Source of the DNA: Heliocidaris tuberculata | Lineage: Eukaryota; Echinodermata; Echinoidea; Camarodonta; Echinometridae | Direction: 5' to 3' | Length of the DNA: 64,000 nucleotides | NCBI GenBank assembly: GCA_025618425.1 | Contig: CM046844.1 | Location: 17,409,911 to 17,473,910 of the forward strand | Shown: in pieces, positions 13,225 through 26,033 of the stretch | How the letters are laid out: each line of letters starts with the position of its first letter | How positions within the stretch are numbered: position 1 is the stretch's first letter | Notes under the pieces: model-generated | Database searches by the model: none | Told to the model about the DNA's origin: nothing | What the model saw: only the letters and a program-made list of their open reading frames with translations | Program-made: the position numbers and the translations under genes

Positions 13225-14716
13225 CATGCTTCACATTGAAGAATGTTGTCTCATGTACGGTTTCAGTCTTGTGAATATGAATTTTTTGTTTTAAATGAAG
13301 GCAAAAACACTTATTATATCGAAGTAACGACATCATTGCCAGCATCATTTTTCTTTTTTCTTTTTGTCACTTGTGTCATTATTTCTCCATTGTCTCAAGC
13401 GGAACCAAGCCCAAACCTTGGTATATAACATGGCCTCTGTCACAAACCAAGAACCTTCAGAGAGAGATTTTATTTCAGTATAATATTCCGACATTAATGT
13501 CATTGCTCTTGACCCAAATTGGACTTCAAAGCGGTATAGCTGCAAAAAGAAATTAACCTTTATCATAATGTCCGCCTCATGCAACAAAACATGGAGATCC
13601 CACTGCCCATCGAAGCAGTGGTCACGTGATAAGTTTAATACCAATCGTTAATTTTGTCTGGATCTTTCCATTTCGATATATTTCCCTACTCGTTTATTGC
13701 CGTTTACAATGGTATCATTGATTATAGGGTTTATTCGTGGAATTATTAAAGATCACTCGAAAAAAATAACCATGCCCCCCCCCCCAATCAAACAGCTCGG
13801 TATTTCAAACTCATTTCATGAAGATTCAACAAAGGCAGTCGCCTTGCCATAAGTTTTACAGAAAAAATAACAATCTAAAAATCCAAGGATTCGATGTATT
13901 TCAAATACTTTTAAACATTTCTTTCTTTTCTTTCCTTTCATACTGTTTTGTTTTCTTTCGTTTTTGCAAGGACCTCGAAATAATCATATCAAAAATGATA
14001 TTCTGGACACCAGACTAGATCCCCTATAAGGTTAGTATGGCCGATGATTTGATCACTATATCGTGACAAGACAAGTGTTTAATCTCATTCAAGTGTTGTG
14101 TTATCACATCACACCTACGCACCCAACGAAGCTACCAGGGATCATAGAAGGGGGTCAAACCAGTCCTGGTTTTCAGCAGAGGGGTGTAAAATTGTACCCC
14201 TCCTGCTGGTGAAATAGTCCGAGGCTGACTCATGATGGTAAGGCTGATGTGAATTCGTACTCAAATTTAATAATTAATAACAAATCGTGTCGTTTGAAAA
14301 AAAAAATCATAAGTGAATGGGTGAACGTGATATGATATATTACGTTTACAAAAACAACAAACCTTTGACTATTAAAGGTGCAAATCACGACTTTCATTGT
14401 ATCTTCTACTTTTGATTATTCTACCCTTTCAATTTCTCTAACCAATTCAAAGATATATTGGAATCTAAGCAATCAGATATTGATAATAGGTCTATATGCA
14501 GTATATAGTGAATGGAGATCATATATAACATTTACAAAAATAGATATACCATTATGAATATGTGGGGGGGGGGGGGTTAAGTCACGTATAATGTCTGATT
14601 CTGCATAGAATCAGCATTCTATATAAAACAAAAGAAGGTAAGTAAGTATTAACTATACATCTTTCTTTGAAAAACGACAACAACAAAATAATAAATGTAT
14701 ACACAGGCCTATATAT
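13225..14716. other. no gene recognised
   Basis: AT-rich sequence with C12 near 13775-13786 and G13 near 14564-14576. A 99-codon minus frame (13345-13644) is unrecognised and lacks supporting context. Confidence 0.4.
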
Positions 14717-14786
14717 ATTGGGTCGAAGAACAAGAGATGAGCAACACACCCATTGGGTCGAAGAACAAGAGATGAGTAACACACCC
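14717..14786. repeat. 35-bp tandem duplication
   Basis: Two adjacent 35-base copies beginning ATTGGGTCGAAGAACAAG, at 14717-14751 and 14752-14786, differ at one position. Thirty-five is not a multiple of three, so a coding origin is not suggested. Confidence 0.9.
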
Positions 14787-14789
14787 CGC

Positions 14790-15690
14790 CAACGCATTTA
14801 GAAACAATCCTGGTATATGTTTGTTTGTACATGCACTATTTTAAAGTCATTGCACCTTTTCCAGAACTATATATGCTATCGATGTTTTTAAGTTAGGAAA
14901 GTGTTAAATAATCAAAATGACATCTTGATTGTTATTTGGCGTGACATGACGTTTCCGTCTATTTTCATGTAATTTTATTTTCAAACGTTTAGACCTCTGG
15001 TAAAATCATTTGTATCGAGTTAAAATACGAATAGAATCAATCCATGAAAAGTACATTAACAGTAATGGTTTCACATTATTATTCCAAATCATACCGACAA
15101 AGGGAAGTTTAGTTTATAATAAAAAAAAAATATTTTGATTGGTAATAAATTGCAAGAGTCAGACAATGGTAATTGATTACAAATATTGACTACAGTTGTC
15201 TAAGGAGTGGAACGAAATTAAGGGTGACTTGGAGGTGAACATTCCAATCAATATCGGAAACAATATTATCAAAATTAAAATGAAAAACTGAAAAACATCG
15301 GTTAGAAAAATTGTCACTTCAATCAAGTCCCTTATTCGCCTCCGTTTAAACACTCCTTTTGTTCGTTATGATATAACGCCTATTGTAATGATGTTCAGAT
15401 CGAAATGAAAACATTTCACCTGCCATTTGTATTTACCGACAAAGAGAATGGGGGCGAAAATGAGAGAGAATGAGAGAGGAACAACCATTATAGAGGGGGA
15501 ATAAAGGTATTCAACCAGATAAGAAATGTTTACCGTTGGGACTCCCTTTTGTTTGGGAAGGAATCAATTAGAAGAAGAGAATACTGGAACTATTCTTTGG
15601 GGGGAGAACTGGGACCTGTTTGGAGCTATGAATTGTCTAGGAAATCCAACAAACGTGCTTCTATTTGATGGTTTCCCTTTTATTGAGGCA
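14790..15690. other. no gene recognised
   Basis: AT-rich unique sequence. A 90-codon plus frame at 15526-15798 reads into the adjacent (GA)n array and is not recognisable as a protein. Confidence 0.4.
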
Positions 15691-15696
15691 GTTTAC

Positions 15697-15698
<2 letters not shown>

Positions 15699-15740
<42 letters not shown>
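15699..15740. repeat. (GA)n microsatellite
   Basis: About 20 GA units with one interruption at the 5' side. Confidence 0.95.
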
Positions 15741-15741
<1 letters not shown>

Positions 15742-15924
15742 CATGACAAAGTACAGGAATGGTTTGCCGAGAGCATGCGGAGAGCCAGAAGGGCGTAAAC
15801 TCGTCTCCTTTTACATAGAGTTAACGCCTTTCTGACTCTCAACATTTATGCGAGAGCTAATTCGTTCATTCATAAAACAATCAGAAAGCGCGCGTTTTTA
15901 TCTTAGTTTATTGTTGTAAATTCT

Positions 15925-15956
<32 letters not shown>

Positions 15957-16088
15957 GTGGAGTTTGGGGAGTGAATGCCTGAATGGCATATTCATGATAT
16001 TTTATGTAAGAATTCCCTTATCCCTATACGTATTCTCTCAACGGCAATTTTGAAAATCAGGGGACCTCTCTCTCTCTCTCTCTCTCTT
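15925..16088. repeat. two short (CT)n microsatellites
   Basis: CT arrays at about 15925-15957 and 16065-16088, separated by unique sequence. Confidence 0.9.
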
Positions 16089-16426
16089 TAGCTTTTGGGA
16101 ATGTGTTTGGCTAACTTGTCAGCAATTTCGGACCTACATGTACATCCCCCTAATTCAAAACGGTGTAACGACGCCCACTATTATGAAAGGGGGGGGGGGT
16201 ACTGGTCATTTTATACCGACTTGAAAAGATAGCAGACAGTCCTACGTTGGACAGGGTGAAGAGGGGAAGCCACTGGATGACAAAAAGGGACAATGCTCTG
16301 GGATAATACATCATGCCATGCCCAAGTAAACTTATTAACAAATACTTGTTATTCTCGAGTGCTGTCCAAACAAGTCGAGATATTTGGCTCAGAAAATAAT
16401 AGGTGACAAAGGAGGAGAAAGAGGGT

Positions 16427-16447
16427 AGAAAGAGGGTGGATGAGGGA

Positions 16448-16513
<66 letters not shown>

Positions 16514-16687
16514 AGCGAACAAGAAAGAGAAGACGGGAAGAGAAAGGAAGAGAAGAAGAGAGTGCGACAGATACTACAGAGGAAAAAAGAGAGAGGATTG
16601 AGAAAGAAACAGACAGACAGACAGACAGAGACAGAAAGAGAAACACACACACGCACACACTCAGATCGAGAGAAAATAAGGAGGCAG

Positions 16688-16722
<35 letters not shown>
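16427..16722. repeat. compound GA / ACAG / AC purine-rich repeat
   Basis: A perfect (GA)n array of about 60 bases (16450-16509) is followed by imperfect purine-rich sequence, (ACAG)n at 16606-16630, a CA-rich stretch at 16642-16662 and a second (GA)n at 16693-16718. Three apparent frames of 119-212 codons here are repeat translations. Confidence 0.95.
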
Positions 16723-16725
<3 letters not shown>

Positions 16726-16739
16726 GTATAATAACTGGG

Positions 16740-18130
16740 ACTCATCATGTTTTGTTAACCCCTTCGTTTCACAACAAAAGTAATACATGGGCTATTTTGT
16801 TGTATATACAAAAGACCTTTTCTTCACCTACAATCTTTAGAAACGGGACGTGGCTGGACTGCCAATTACATGTCGCTGTCACCACCGTTTTTGTTTGGCC
16901 CACTCTGCATAACTTCTCCATGTCTCCCCGTTCATTTCCCTTTTTCCTCCTCTAGATCCTCCATTTTACTTTCATAAAATAGCGTGCATTTAATTATTAA
17001 TATCACAACAATCTGTCATATTCCATATCATAAAGCTTTTATGAAATGGGAAAACATTTCCTATAAAATGTAGATAATACAAATTGCCAAAGAAAAAAGA
17101 GAGAGAGAGAGAGAGAGTGAAAAAAAAATCGGAATGATTTGCAAATGTAAGCGATGCGCTCTGGCAGGTTGGATGTCCCGTAAACAACATTCAGATAAAC
17201 ACACATGAATTCACGTACTTTATCCATTAACTCAATTCATTCTAATGGGCTCCATGGGGCGGCATGTAACTGAAAGAAATTACAGTAACCAACAAAATAT
17301 TGGAAAAGAAGGGGGTAACAGGTAACCCAGGGAGTAGAATTTCACCCCTACCCAGTCAAAGGATCTCGGTGTCATGTTTGGTGCGGATATCAAGCAAAGG
17401 TTTCATAGGCCCGTGGGTATACTTCGAGGATCAGGGCAAGTTACTTTTCATTATAAAGATGATATTAAACAATAACAATATTCCCCATATTCTACACCAT
17501 TGTAATATCCATGCTCCTGTAATGCATGTACAGCACTGCATGACATTGGTTATAAAAAATCGTAGGCTTCCACAAGTTCTACCACACCGGTATGAAGCAA
17601 AAAGCAAAAGTCATTCTCCTGCTGCTTGAGTGAGTAAAACTATTTGGAGGAGAATGCATACATACTGCACGATGCGAAAAGGGAATTTTATCACCATTTC
17701 TGTTTTAAAGACGTTTTTATACAACATAATTAAAACTTTAAAGAGGTGAACAAATTCTAAAACTAACAAACAGACAGAAAACTGGGTTTACATGCAGCAT
17801 CAAGTTATTTTTCCCCCCTAAATGTAGTCATATTCACATTAATGACGACAATGAGCATTCATGACGTAATTGGGGTGACCTAGATATATATTTGAATAAT
17901 CATAACCATCAATTTTGTACCGAACAGTATCAGGATAAATATTTACATCGGAGGGCTCATCTTTGCCTCGGCTTATATCAGTATTTACCTTGACAGGTTG
18001 GGACGATATTTCGTGATGAAATCACATTCTTTCGTTGATCAGACCTTCAAAATATTTATGTCGGTTGATCACTTTATTCTTTCATATGACAATGGACAAA
18101 TTTACCTGGGCTATGTTACGAATGTTTCAT
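16740..18130. other. no gene recognised
   Basis: AT-rich sequence with a short (GA)n at 17097-17118. A 109-codon plus frame at 17300-17629 is not recognised. Confidence 0.4.
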
Positions 18131-18141
18131 ATTTTACAATT

Positions 18142-18144
<3 letters not shown>

Positions 18145-18194
<50 letters not shown>
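18145..18194. repeat. (AT)n microsatellite
   Basis: About 25 uninterrupted AT units. The array is self-complementary, so a cruciform is possible. The tyrosine/isoleucine frames through it are artefacts. Confidence 0.95.
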
Positions 18195-18196
<2 letters not shown>

Positions 18197-18789
18197 TTGG
18201 TATTTGTATTTACCTTCCATCTGTTATATCTAAAACAGACTGTCATGTTCTTTTTTTTTTCGTCGTTACACATTTTGTTTTCATTGCCTAACGCCATGAA
18301 CCTATCCCGACTCGGCAACACTCTGGTTGTCTTCTAGAGCTCCTTATTCCCTTATGTTACGGATGTTGTTGTTGTTGATGTTGGTGGATTTCTTGTTCGT
18401 GGTCCTGATTACACGTCTCCTTCTAGAAGATTTACTGAGCCTGAAACTGCCTGTTATTTGGAGGAGAGGTGAAGGTTAAACGGTACATTGATATGGGGGT
18501 CGGACGTGGGCCATGGATCTTGGGGATTTGTCAAAAAAGGGCGTCGGCTCAACTCTTTCGGCTACCGTCCTCGTAAACATACAAGCCTGTCTGTCCGTGA
18601 AGAAGAGGGATAACTTGGCAGTAGCGCAGCTGCAGAGGTCGCAGGGGCACATGCCCTCCTCCCCAATAAAAGTGGCGAAAGAAGAAATTAAAGGAGAGGA
18701 AAGGAGGAGGGGGAGGGAAACGTAAAACGGAGACGCTACGACACGTACCCCACCCACCCCAATCAAGGGCCCTGTAAATTTGCATTGAA

Positions 18790-18867
18790 TCCACCGAGTA
18801 AGACCGGTACCCCCACCCCCATGATGCAGATGTCCCCTCTATGTCTGGGCCCATGGCTACGCCACTG
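18790..18867 (-). mobile_element. hAT-like element end (fragment)
   Basis: Read on the minus strand, the sequence starting at 18867 is CAGTGGCGTAGCCATGG and continues into G-rich DNA. This matches the CAGTGGCGTAGC termini of other elements in this window. I found no matching opposite end or target duplication, so only one end is supported and the lower boundary is arbitrary. Confidence 0.4.
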
Positions 18868-19061
18868 AATTGTGACGATGTGATCCATGGCCATACACCT
18901 TGCTGACGATGAAGATCTAAAAAAAATGAAAAAAAATCCTCTCGTTTTCCTGATCTAACCAAAGGCTAGACATTACTCTTGACCTTAAACTTGGGTCACT
19001 TTAAAGGCGTTGTTATTTGAGGGATGGACCGCTGTACATGTCCTAACACCCATACTGCATC

Positions 19062-19126
19062 CACTAGTGTACTGGTGGGGGGGAGCTTGGGGCTGAAGCC
19101 CCCCAAAAGTTCCACCCCCCCCCCCC

Positions 19127-19157
<31 letters not shown>

Positions 19158-19332
19158 AAGAGGAAAGAAAAAAAATTAAACAAAAAACACCTACCGGATA
19201 TATGACAAACTTACATTTTCAGTTTTCTTTTTCTTTTTTTTTCCTTTTTTTTTCTCGCTCGCAAGTATTCAGAAATTGGGCCCCATATGCCTATGCTCAG
19301 GCCCCTCAGAGTTTTGGCTCATTACGCCACTG
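19062..19332. mobile_element. hAT-like non-autonomous element with 8-bp TSD
   Basis: The 8-base word ACTGCATC occurs immediately on both sides (19054-19061 and 19333-19340), a perfect target duplication. The ends are degenerate inverted repeats: CACTAGTGTACTGG on the left, and on the right the complement of CAGTGGCGTAATGAG. CAG...CTG termini and 8-bp duplications are hallmarks of the hAT superfamily. The interior contains a G/C hairpin (GGGGGGAGCTTGGGGCTGAAGCCCCCC region), poly-C and a long poly-A, and no coding sequence. Confidence 0.75.
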
Positions 19333-19340
19333 ACTGCATC

Positions 19341-21465
19341 AGTAATGATATCTGTCTGTTCACTGATACAAGCTGACAAGTAACATGTCAATGGGCATGT
19401 TTTTACATCAAGTAAGAATTGAATCAACGCAAAGTACGACGAGTAAGGCAGGTGTCTTTTCATGAATATGCTGGCTTGCAAGTTGCAAAAAATTGGACAC
19501 ATTCAGTTTCTATAAATTATGTAGATTATAATTATTAGTCCACGTAGCGTATGGGATCAGACATAGTATGGAAGAGATTTGTAAATTATACAATATGGTT
19601 TTGCTGTCGCTAAAAAGAAGTCTCGAGCCAAAATGAGTATCTTCAACAAATGCGAAAATGGCGATTTGGGGGATCACGGCAAGCCCTATATATAATTATC
19701 TCATAGAAGCTTGTATTGGAGTTGAGTCTTGAGGGTAAAAGCCCTCACATGCCTAATGGCTCGGAGAGGAGAACAAACAGGTTTAGTGATATTTACTCTC
19801 CACCAGACAACGACTCTCAAGAAAAGCCTATCGATTATGACTTCAAGTGCAACTTAACCCACTATTTCAATTATTGACACGAGCGCGCGGGGATCGACCG
19901 CGGGGCAATCACTTTAAAGAGTTCCAGGAGTAATCACTTTTAAGAGTTCCAGGTACAATAATCAATGCAAGCTTGTTTTGTAATTTGTAAACAGGTAATT
20001 ATGGTCACTCTGTTAGGTCCAAGTTCACAACGGAAGGTCCTTTCGTCCAGAAAAGATAATCTCGTTATCGGATGCTTAAAGGTTAAGTTGAGTACCAGCC
20101 ATGCAATTCTAATTTGTATTAGGATGTAGGAAAAAAGTGTCTTGAGGAAAGGTTGATTACGTAGTACACACGACTAATTGTATATTGTGTTTGTGGGGGG
20201 GGGGGGGGGGGATGATCAAAATGATAACAAGTTGACTCTGAAATCTTGCTGAAAATCAAACACAGAGAAAAGCACTGTCTGCACACTAAGATTAGCATAC
20301 GGGACTGCATTTGCATGTGGCATCAACATTTTTAATCAAAACTATTCTTAGTTGGAATTTTGGGGCTATTTAAGAACAATCAAATTTGTATGGCATTGCA
20401 ACTATGATATCCTTTCAGAGAAGAATTAAACAAAAAAAGAATAAGAAAGATCACAAAGTTTTGTTTACCTTTACCAGAACTTATATCTCCTCTTTAATAA
20501 TTTATGTACATGCAGTCATGAGAAGTAAATGACACAAGGACGTAAGATTCGTTTGTCACGAAAGAGTTGATGACTGCGTATACATCCGTTGTGTTATTAG
20601 CCGTGTATACTCTCCTTATACCGCTGACGACTCATCATACTAATTAGATTTTCAAGTTGAGACGTGGGTTTTCCGAAGACTGCTGCTTTGCAGTTGGTAA
20701 CTGCACAGTGACAGACACCTTGCAATACACAGTATAAAATAATGTATGTACAGTGTACATGTTATGATATGATATCGTACTTTTTAAAATTACAACTCGT
20801 AAGGTTTTTTTATTCTGTCCGCTTGTTGTTAATGCAAGTTGTATTTCGAAGATAATAATGAATAGATAATAATCTTTAAAAAAGCAATCTCATGTTGCTC
20901 ATGTCTATATTATAGTAAATGAACGCGTATATTATTTCTCTCTCCTTATCCTTCCCTTTCTTCCCCTATCTCTCATATTCTTTTGAAAACAAGGATATGC
21001 CTGTTTCCTAAACTCTGTTTTAAACTATAGTCCATGAACTGCAAATATATTAAACTTCAACTATTATCCGAATAAAATTGTGCTTTTGGAATAGAATGCG
21101 TATATATGGAATTTAGCCACAAGGCTGTCACGAGCATGCCAAATTAGGCAATTGTCTTTCTGACCGTTTTTTTATAACTGTGACTTTCCCCGCTTAGACT
21201 TAAAGTTTAATCAGCCTGGAATAAGTCATCGAGGAAGTGTCATCGTTTCCATTTTGTCGGGAAGTACATGTACATCACTGCTATCAAAAGAGTGTCGGAA
21301 TGACTCGGTCCAAACCGCGAAGAGAAATTTCCTCCAGTCCAAGTGTACTGAAAACATGACATTGGCTATATAGGCATACGGCTTTGGGGATGACCAATTA
21401 TTATTTGAACATGCTCCATGTGTGCTGTATGAGGATGGGGATCATTTACAATATGAAACTATTCT
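19341..21465. other. no gene recognised
   Basis: AT-rich unique sequence. The only landmark is a 17-base G homopolymer at 20195-20211. No frame of interest. Confidence 0.45.
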
Positions 21466-21469
21466 TTAA

Positions 21470-21868
21470 CCCCTTCAGGACAGGAATTATTTAAGGGCTA
21501 AATTGATCACATTTTGTTCTTCAAATTGGCAGCAACAAAAATTGTCATTTAGTGCTTCATGGTTTTAATAAGGTGGAATATCTTTTAAAACAATATACAT
21601 GGTTAACGTTATGTCGAAACGTTGAAAAAATTGCCAATTTTGATGAAAAAACAATGATTTTGAACATCTCAATGTTTTGCCAATTTAAGGATTTCAAAGC
21701 TTATTCTCGTTCCTGGCATCAAACACAATAAGATCATGCAACAAAAATGGACATAGTGTGTGCAGAAAATTTTGCGCTTTCTACTCATGCATCTGGTATA
21801 TTTTTTAGAGCTCTGAATCAAAAGTTATTAAGCCAAACCACAAAATGTGGTAGATTGTCTTGAAAGGG
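21470..21868. mobile_element. piggyBac-like MITE, copy 2
   Basis: A 399-bp relative of the element at 12813-13220, in the same orientation, with intact TTAA on both sides (21466-21469 and 21869-21872). Termini are CCCCTTCAGGACA and TGTCTTGAAAGGG. Shared interior words include TGATCACATTTTGTTC near the left end and GAATCAAAAGTTATT near the right. No transposase frame is present. Copy 2 is shorter by a few small deletions, for example in the last third. Confidence 0.9.
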
Positions 21869-21953
21869 TTAAGGCAGGGACATGAGCCTTTACGTAAATT
21901 TCAAAAGTATACGGGATGTCTATATTCGACATTCGTCAGGTCTGGATGGTTAA

Positions 21954-22035
21954 CCTGTTGACTACTGAATTCTTTCATTCACATAGGCTACACGCAGGGA
22001 CCAACCGGTTCCCGGAGGCCGAGGCAATGCATGGG
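21954..22035 (+). mobile_element. TTAA-flanked mini-element, copy A
   Basis: TTAA at 21950-21953 and 22036-22039 bracket an 82-base insert that starts CCTGTTGACTACTG and ends ATGGG. It aligns along most of its length, in reverse orientation, with the segment at 31726-31803; shared words are GTTGACTA, AATTCT, CATAG.CT and CAGGGACC. Conserved ends and TTAA flanks suggest a very short piggyBac-type or other TTAA-targeting non-autonomous element. Confidence 0.6.
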
Positions 22036-22039
22036 TTAA

Positions 22040-23200
22040 CCGACTATCAGTAGACAAGATTTTGAAAAATAATCGTCATCTTTGTTGATGAAATATTTCA
22101 ATGTACTTAGATTTAATATATTTACACACTAGATTTTTAAAAATGTTCGTGAAATTTAAAAACAAAACACCACGTTTTCATCCTTTTCGTATACTTGCCA
22201 ATTATACATTCTCAGTATAGTTTTAATAATCTATACATCATACTTCTTGTCCACGCAAAACTTGGAGAAACAAATACCAGTGGCATGTTCTTAAATTCAT
22301 AATTTTTTACCCACAAAATAATGCTTACCGCATTGGCGCACCTACACCACTCCAAATATCGACCAGGAATAGAAAATCACAATTCAATCACGTAAAATCA
22401 TGCAGATTATATGAAAATTAGTAAGCCTATAAATAAAGTTTTTACAAACTCTCCGGTTTCAGTGCCAGAGGCCATGTAAACACATGGAACGTGATTAATT
22501 GAATTAATTTCTTGTTGTGCAAACATTACTTCTCGAAATATCAACAAAAGTGTCTGTATATCCTTCTACAAGTTTGCACATACAAACACATTGCACCCAC
22601 TGACCAGGGTCAAATTTTATATTTCGGATATTACCAGCAGACGACAGGCACGACGACAGGCAAATTTGTATTAGCTTTTTATGAATGTACAATCTAAAAA
22701 AAAACAAGAAGAAAAGACAATGAAAATATTTCTTATGGAATCATTTTTATCTCTACCACAGGGCGCCTATTATGACTCTCCCTTATTTTAAATGTCTTTT
22801 AATCTTAATGGACCGATTCCCTCAAACGCGCCGAAATCAGTCCGCGATTCATTAATATTTCACTCAAAATTTCAAAGCTGAATATGGGTTGCCGACTTCC
22901 GATGAATGTCCATATTCAACAACAACAAAAAAAAGTAAAAATGTGCATTCATATCCCTTCAGAATGCATATTGTGTAGATTAATAAGAGCAGAAAAATAT
23001 CCATTAAAATCATAATTTCATACTATAGTAATAAATTTCATAGAGCGAATTTGCTTTTATGACAATCGGAACTATTCGGCACAGACATGCTCTACAAAGC
23101 AAGCTACCTTTTAATTGTCATTGTCTCGATGCTCTTAATTTTGTAGATCAAAAATGTTATGTATTTGTCTGTCTGCTTAAAGTGGAATAAACTAAACCGA
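22040..23200. other. no gene recognised
   Basis: AT-rich unique sequence with no exon-like frames or recognisable repeats. Confidence 0.4.
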
Positions 23201-23210
23201 TCATTGAAAT

Positions 23211-23277
23211 GAGGGGCGGATCCAGGAATTTGTAAAAGCCCCCCCCCCCCCAAAAAAAAGAGAAAAATCCGCCAGTA
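23211..23277 (+). mobile_element. short hAT-like element, GGGGCGGATCC end
   Basis: A 67-bp insert beginning GAGGGGCGGATCCAGG and ending AATCCGCCAGTA. It is flanked by ATTGAAAT (23203-23210) and ACTGAAAT (23278-23285), a 7/8 match consistent with an old hAT target duplication. The left 20 bases closely match the left end of the 36218-36380 element. The interior is C12 followed by A-rich sequence, so this is probably an internally deleted copy. Confidence 0.6.
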
Positions 23278-23289
23278 ACTGAAATAACT

Positions 23290-26020
23290 CGTAGTCCAAT
23301 ACTTCAGGCAAGATTTAGGGCAGTTCATGACCCACAGTCGTCACAACGCAATGATTTGTAAATATTTCATGCAGGATTTAAGGCAGTTTATGGCACGAAG
23401 TATTTCAAATTAAGTTAGTTATACGACTCCCTTTAGCGCAATTAGACAGGTGCGGTAAATCTATCACCCCTCCTCAAAATATGCTGAATACCTTCATAAA
23501 CTCCCCATGTATGTATTATGTAGGCCGACGTATTTTATTTGTCTTGTGTGCATGTCTTTGCCGTGACAAAAATCTATATCCAGTCATGAATTATCGTTGT
23601 TTTAGACTTCATTTTGTCGCCATTTTGAATCGCATCAAGATGTGCACAAAATGGAGCGTAGCCACCTTTCCTGGACTGTCTGCATTACAGAAAATATTTA
23701 TTGAAAAGGTGTGACAGTGGCTAAACCCAGACCTTTAAATGTTCATAACCACTTAACAAGCATAATAAATGCCCGTTGTGCAGGAGGCGTCTATTCGTAA
23801 TATTTGCGCTAATCAAGCCTGTGAAGGTATAATTAACCCATATGCCAATTCTTGAAAGCATTATTCGGACTGTTCATTCTGTATCAACTTTGATGTGTTA
23901 AGGTGTCACTCTCATGTGATGCGTCAAACACCACGCCAGCCCCTGACGCAGTACTACGTCAGCAAGATAATGACGCTTTGAGTGCAAAAGGAATTACAAT
24001 TGGACGCGCGTCAAACCATGGATATACCACCGACTATATCCATGGTCAAACGCAGAGTTTCGGCATCAAACCCAAGGTCATACATATCCCTCCCCATATT
24101 TCAGTATAGTATGACATCTCAAGATCTTGTATCCCATTCATCCAACAACTCCTAACCACCAACCACTCCAAGACAACCAAAATATACCAGGTACCGGTAT
24201 ATACAACGACTGCAGGTTGCCAGGGAATTTCTTGAATTTGTATACTCCTACCACGACAACAGCCTAAACACCAGTAACGTCACCTCCATACTGCAATTCC
24301 TCATGCACCTGTATCGGATGTCGAGCTTGTTATAAAGGTAATAATTATGTTAATGAGTGACTAATGCGACTATACAGGATCTCTATAATCATTATTGGTT
24401 TACCGTCCCGCCATTTTCTTTTCCGACTCTCTCCTTTTCTTTTCCGCCGTCGAGCACGCGACTCCTGTGCATGTTACACAACCAGCAGACAGTGTTATCA
24501 CCCGTGGAAGTTCCTAGTCTATGTTTCAGTATTCCACACACAATGCTAGAGTGATTCAGAGGAATAAAATATCATTATGACAAACTCCTTGGGACCAAGG
24601 AAATTACCTTGTAATATACCCAAACCTTGTTATATGAGGGCTAAACTTGACACGATAGAATACAAAATTGACAATTATTGTCTGATTGGGAATATAAAAC
24701 CAGGTTTTGATAACACAATACTTCCTTAAATGAAATTAAGCATTGTTCTAGTTTTATCAAACTTAGGCGTATACTATCATAAGTTAATTTATTTTCACGT
24801 TTGTCAATGACAGATCTCGAATCGATTTTTCCTTTTTACCCATCATTACGCTTTGTTACGTTTGTTTCGCATTCAGCTTCAAGTATTACGAGTGTTACAA
24901 AAACTTCGCTGCGATCTGATCCCCAACAGGCACCAAGAAACGACCATGAACATTTTTTGAACGAAAGTCTACCTCTCAAAACTAAAGAACAATGTCACGT
25001 TCTTGATTCTTCGCAGTATCCTTTCATTCGCATATTTGAGTTGTTTATTTAAACTGGAACAGCCCTCTTTGAAGGCTAATATAAGAACAAATCGTCGGAT
25101 ATTACTGAAATAACAGACCCAAGTCGGCTCTTTTGTTCGCGTTCGACAACGAGTTCATTTTACGATACAGAGTCAATATTTTGATATCCCTTTATGAGGG
25201 CTAGAGATAAGCGAGAACAAAAGTCAACTCGATGTCAACAGACCCAAAAAAATCTGGGGAAAAAATGTATTTAGTGCATTCTTTGGGTTAGCGGAATGTG
25301 GCATTTTAGACAATAAATGTTTATTTAGTACCAACATTTCAGCATAACGAAATACAGTTGCGTCTCTGCTCTACTTGTGCAAATAAAAGAGCCCACGGTA
25401 ATGCAAAGCTATTACTACACAATAAATATTATTGCTTCGTCACGAATGACGAAGACTGAGGTATATTGACAAAGGTTCTCTCCTGATTATGTATGCCCTT
25501 TCGGCTTTTTTCCAAATTTAAGTTCAGTCCGAGATAAATATTTCAAAATATTATGTCTGGCTGATTTGTATTTCCAATTTATCATCATAGCCATAAGATT
25601 GATGTAAACATGAGTACGTCTCTAACTCGCCTGTCGATGATGTTTGCATGCTAGAGGAGATATAACTAGACGCTTATTATCGTAAACGTCCATTAATGTT
25701 TCGGTTATTTTGGAAAAAAGACAAATCTTTCAAGAGAGAAAACACATTTTATAAACGTGTCAAATTATCCATTCGTTACGGAAACATAGCCACTTTAGAA
25801 TAGATAGATGGATACAAAATTGAACATAAAATGACAAATTGCAATAGTTGCAATAAGATAAAGAGCCCACTACAAGCTGAAGTGTGAAATAGGGCATGAC
25901 AAAATAATATGGCAAGTATATTTCCACTGAAAAATATGCATTATCCAAACTCGGCAAAGACAGGATACAAAATTATTTAAAGATGATCTATCACATATGT
26001 CTTCGCAGAGCAATAGCAAC
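23290..26020. other. putative intron or 3' flank; no exon located
   Basis: This interval lies downstream, on the minus strand, of the signal-peptide exon at 26034-26221, and would contain the first intron if transcription continues. I searched by eye for a minus-strand exon with an acceptor and a frame continuing in the right phase and could not support one. It contains a 12-bp hairpin at 24015-24046 and nothing else of note. Confidence 0.35.
24015..24046. repeat. 12-bp perfect hairpin
   Basis: ACCATGGATATA at 24015-24026 is followed after 8 bases by its exact complement at 24035-24046. The function is unknown; it could be a transposon remnant or chance. Confidence 0.6.
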
Positions 26021-26033
26021 GTCTTGCACTTAC

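Noticed and set aside
13345..13644. 99-codon minus frame
   Set aside because: No family resemblance; it ends in a Lys-rich read-through of a T-rich tract.
16150..16788. 212-codon minus frame
   Set aside because: Ser/Leu-rich translation of the GA array; the flanks resemble no protein.
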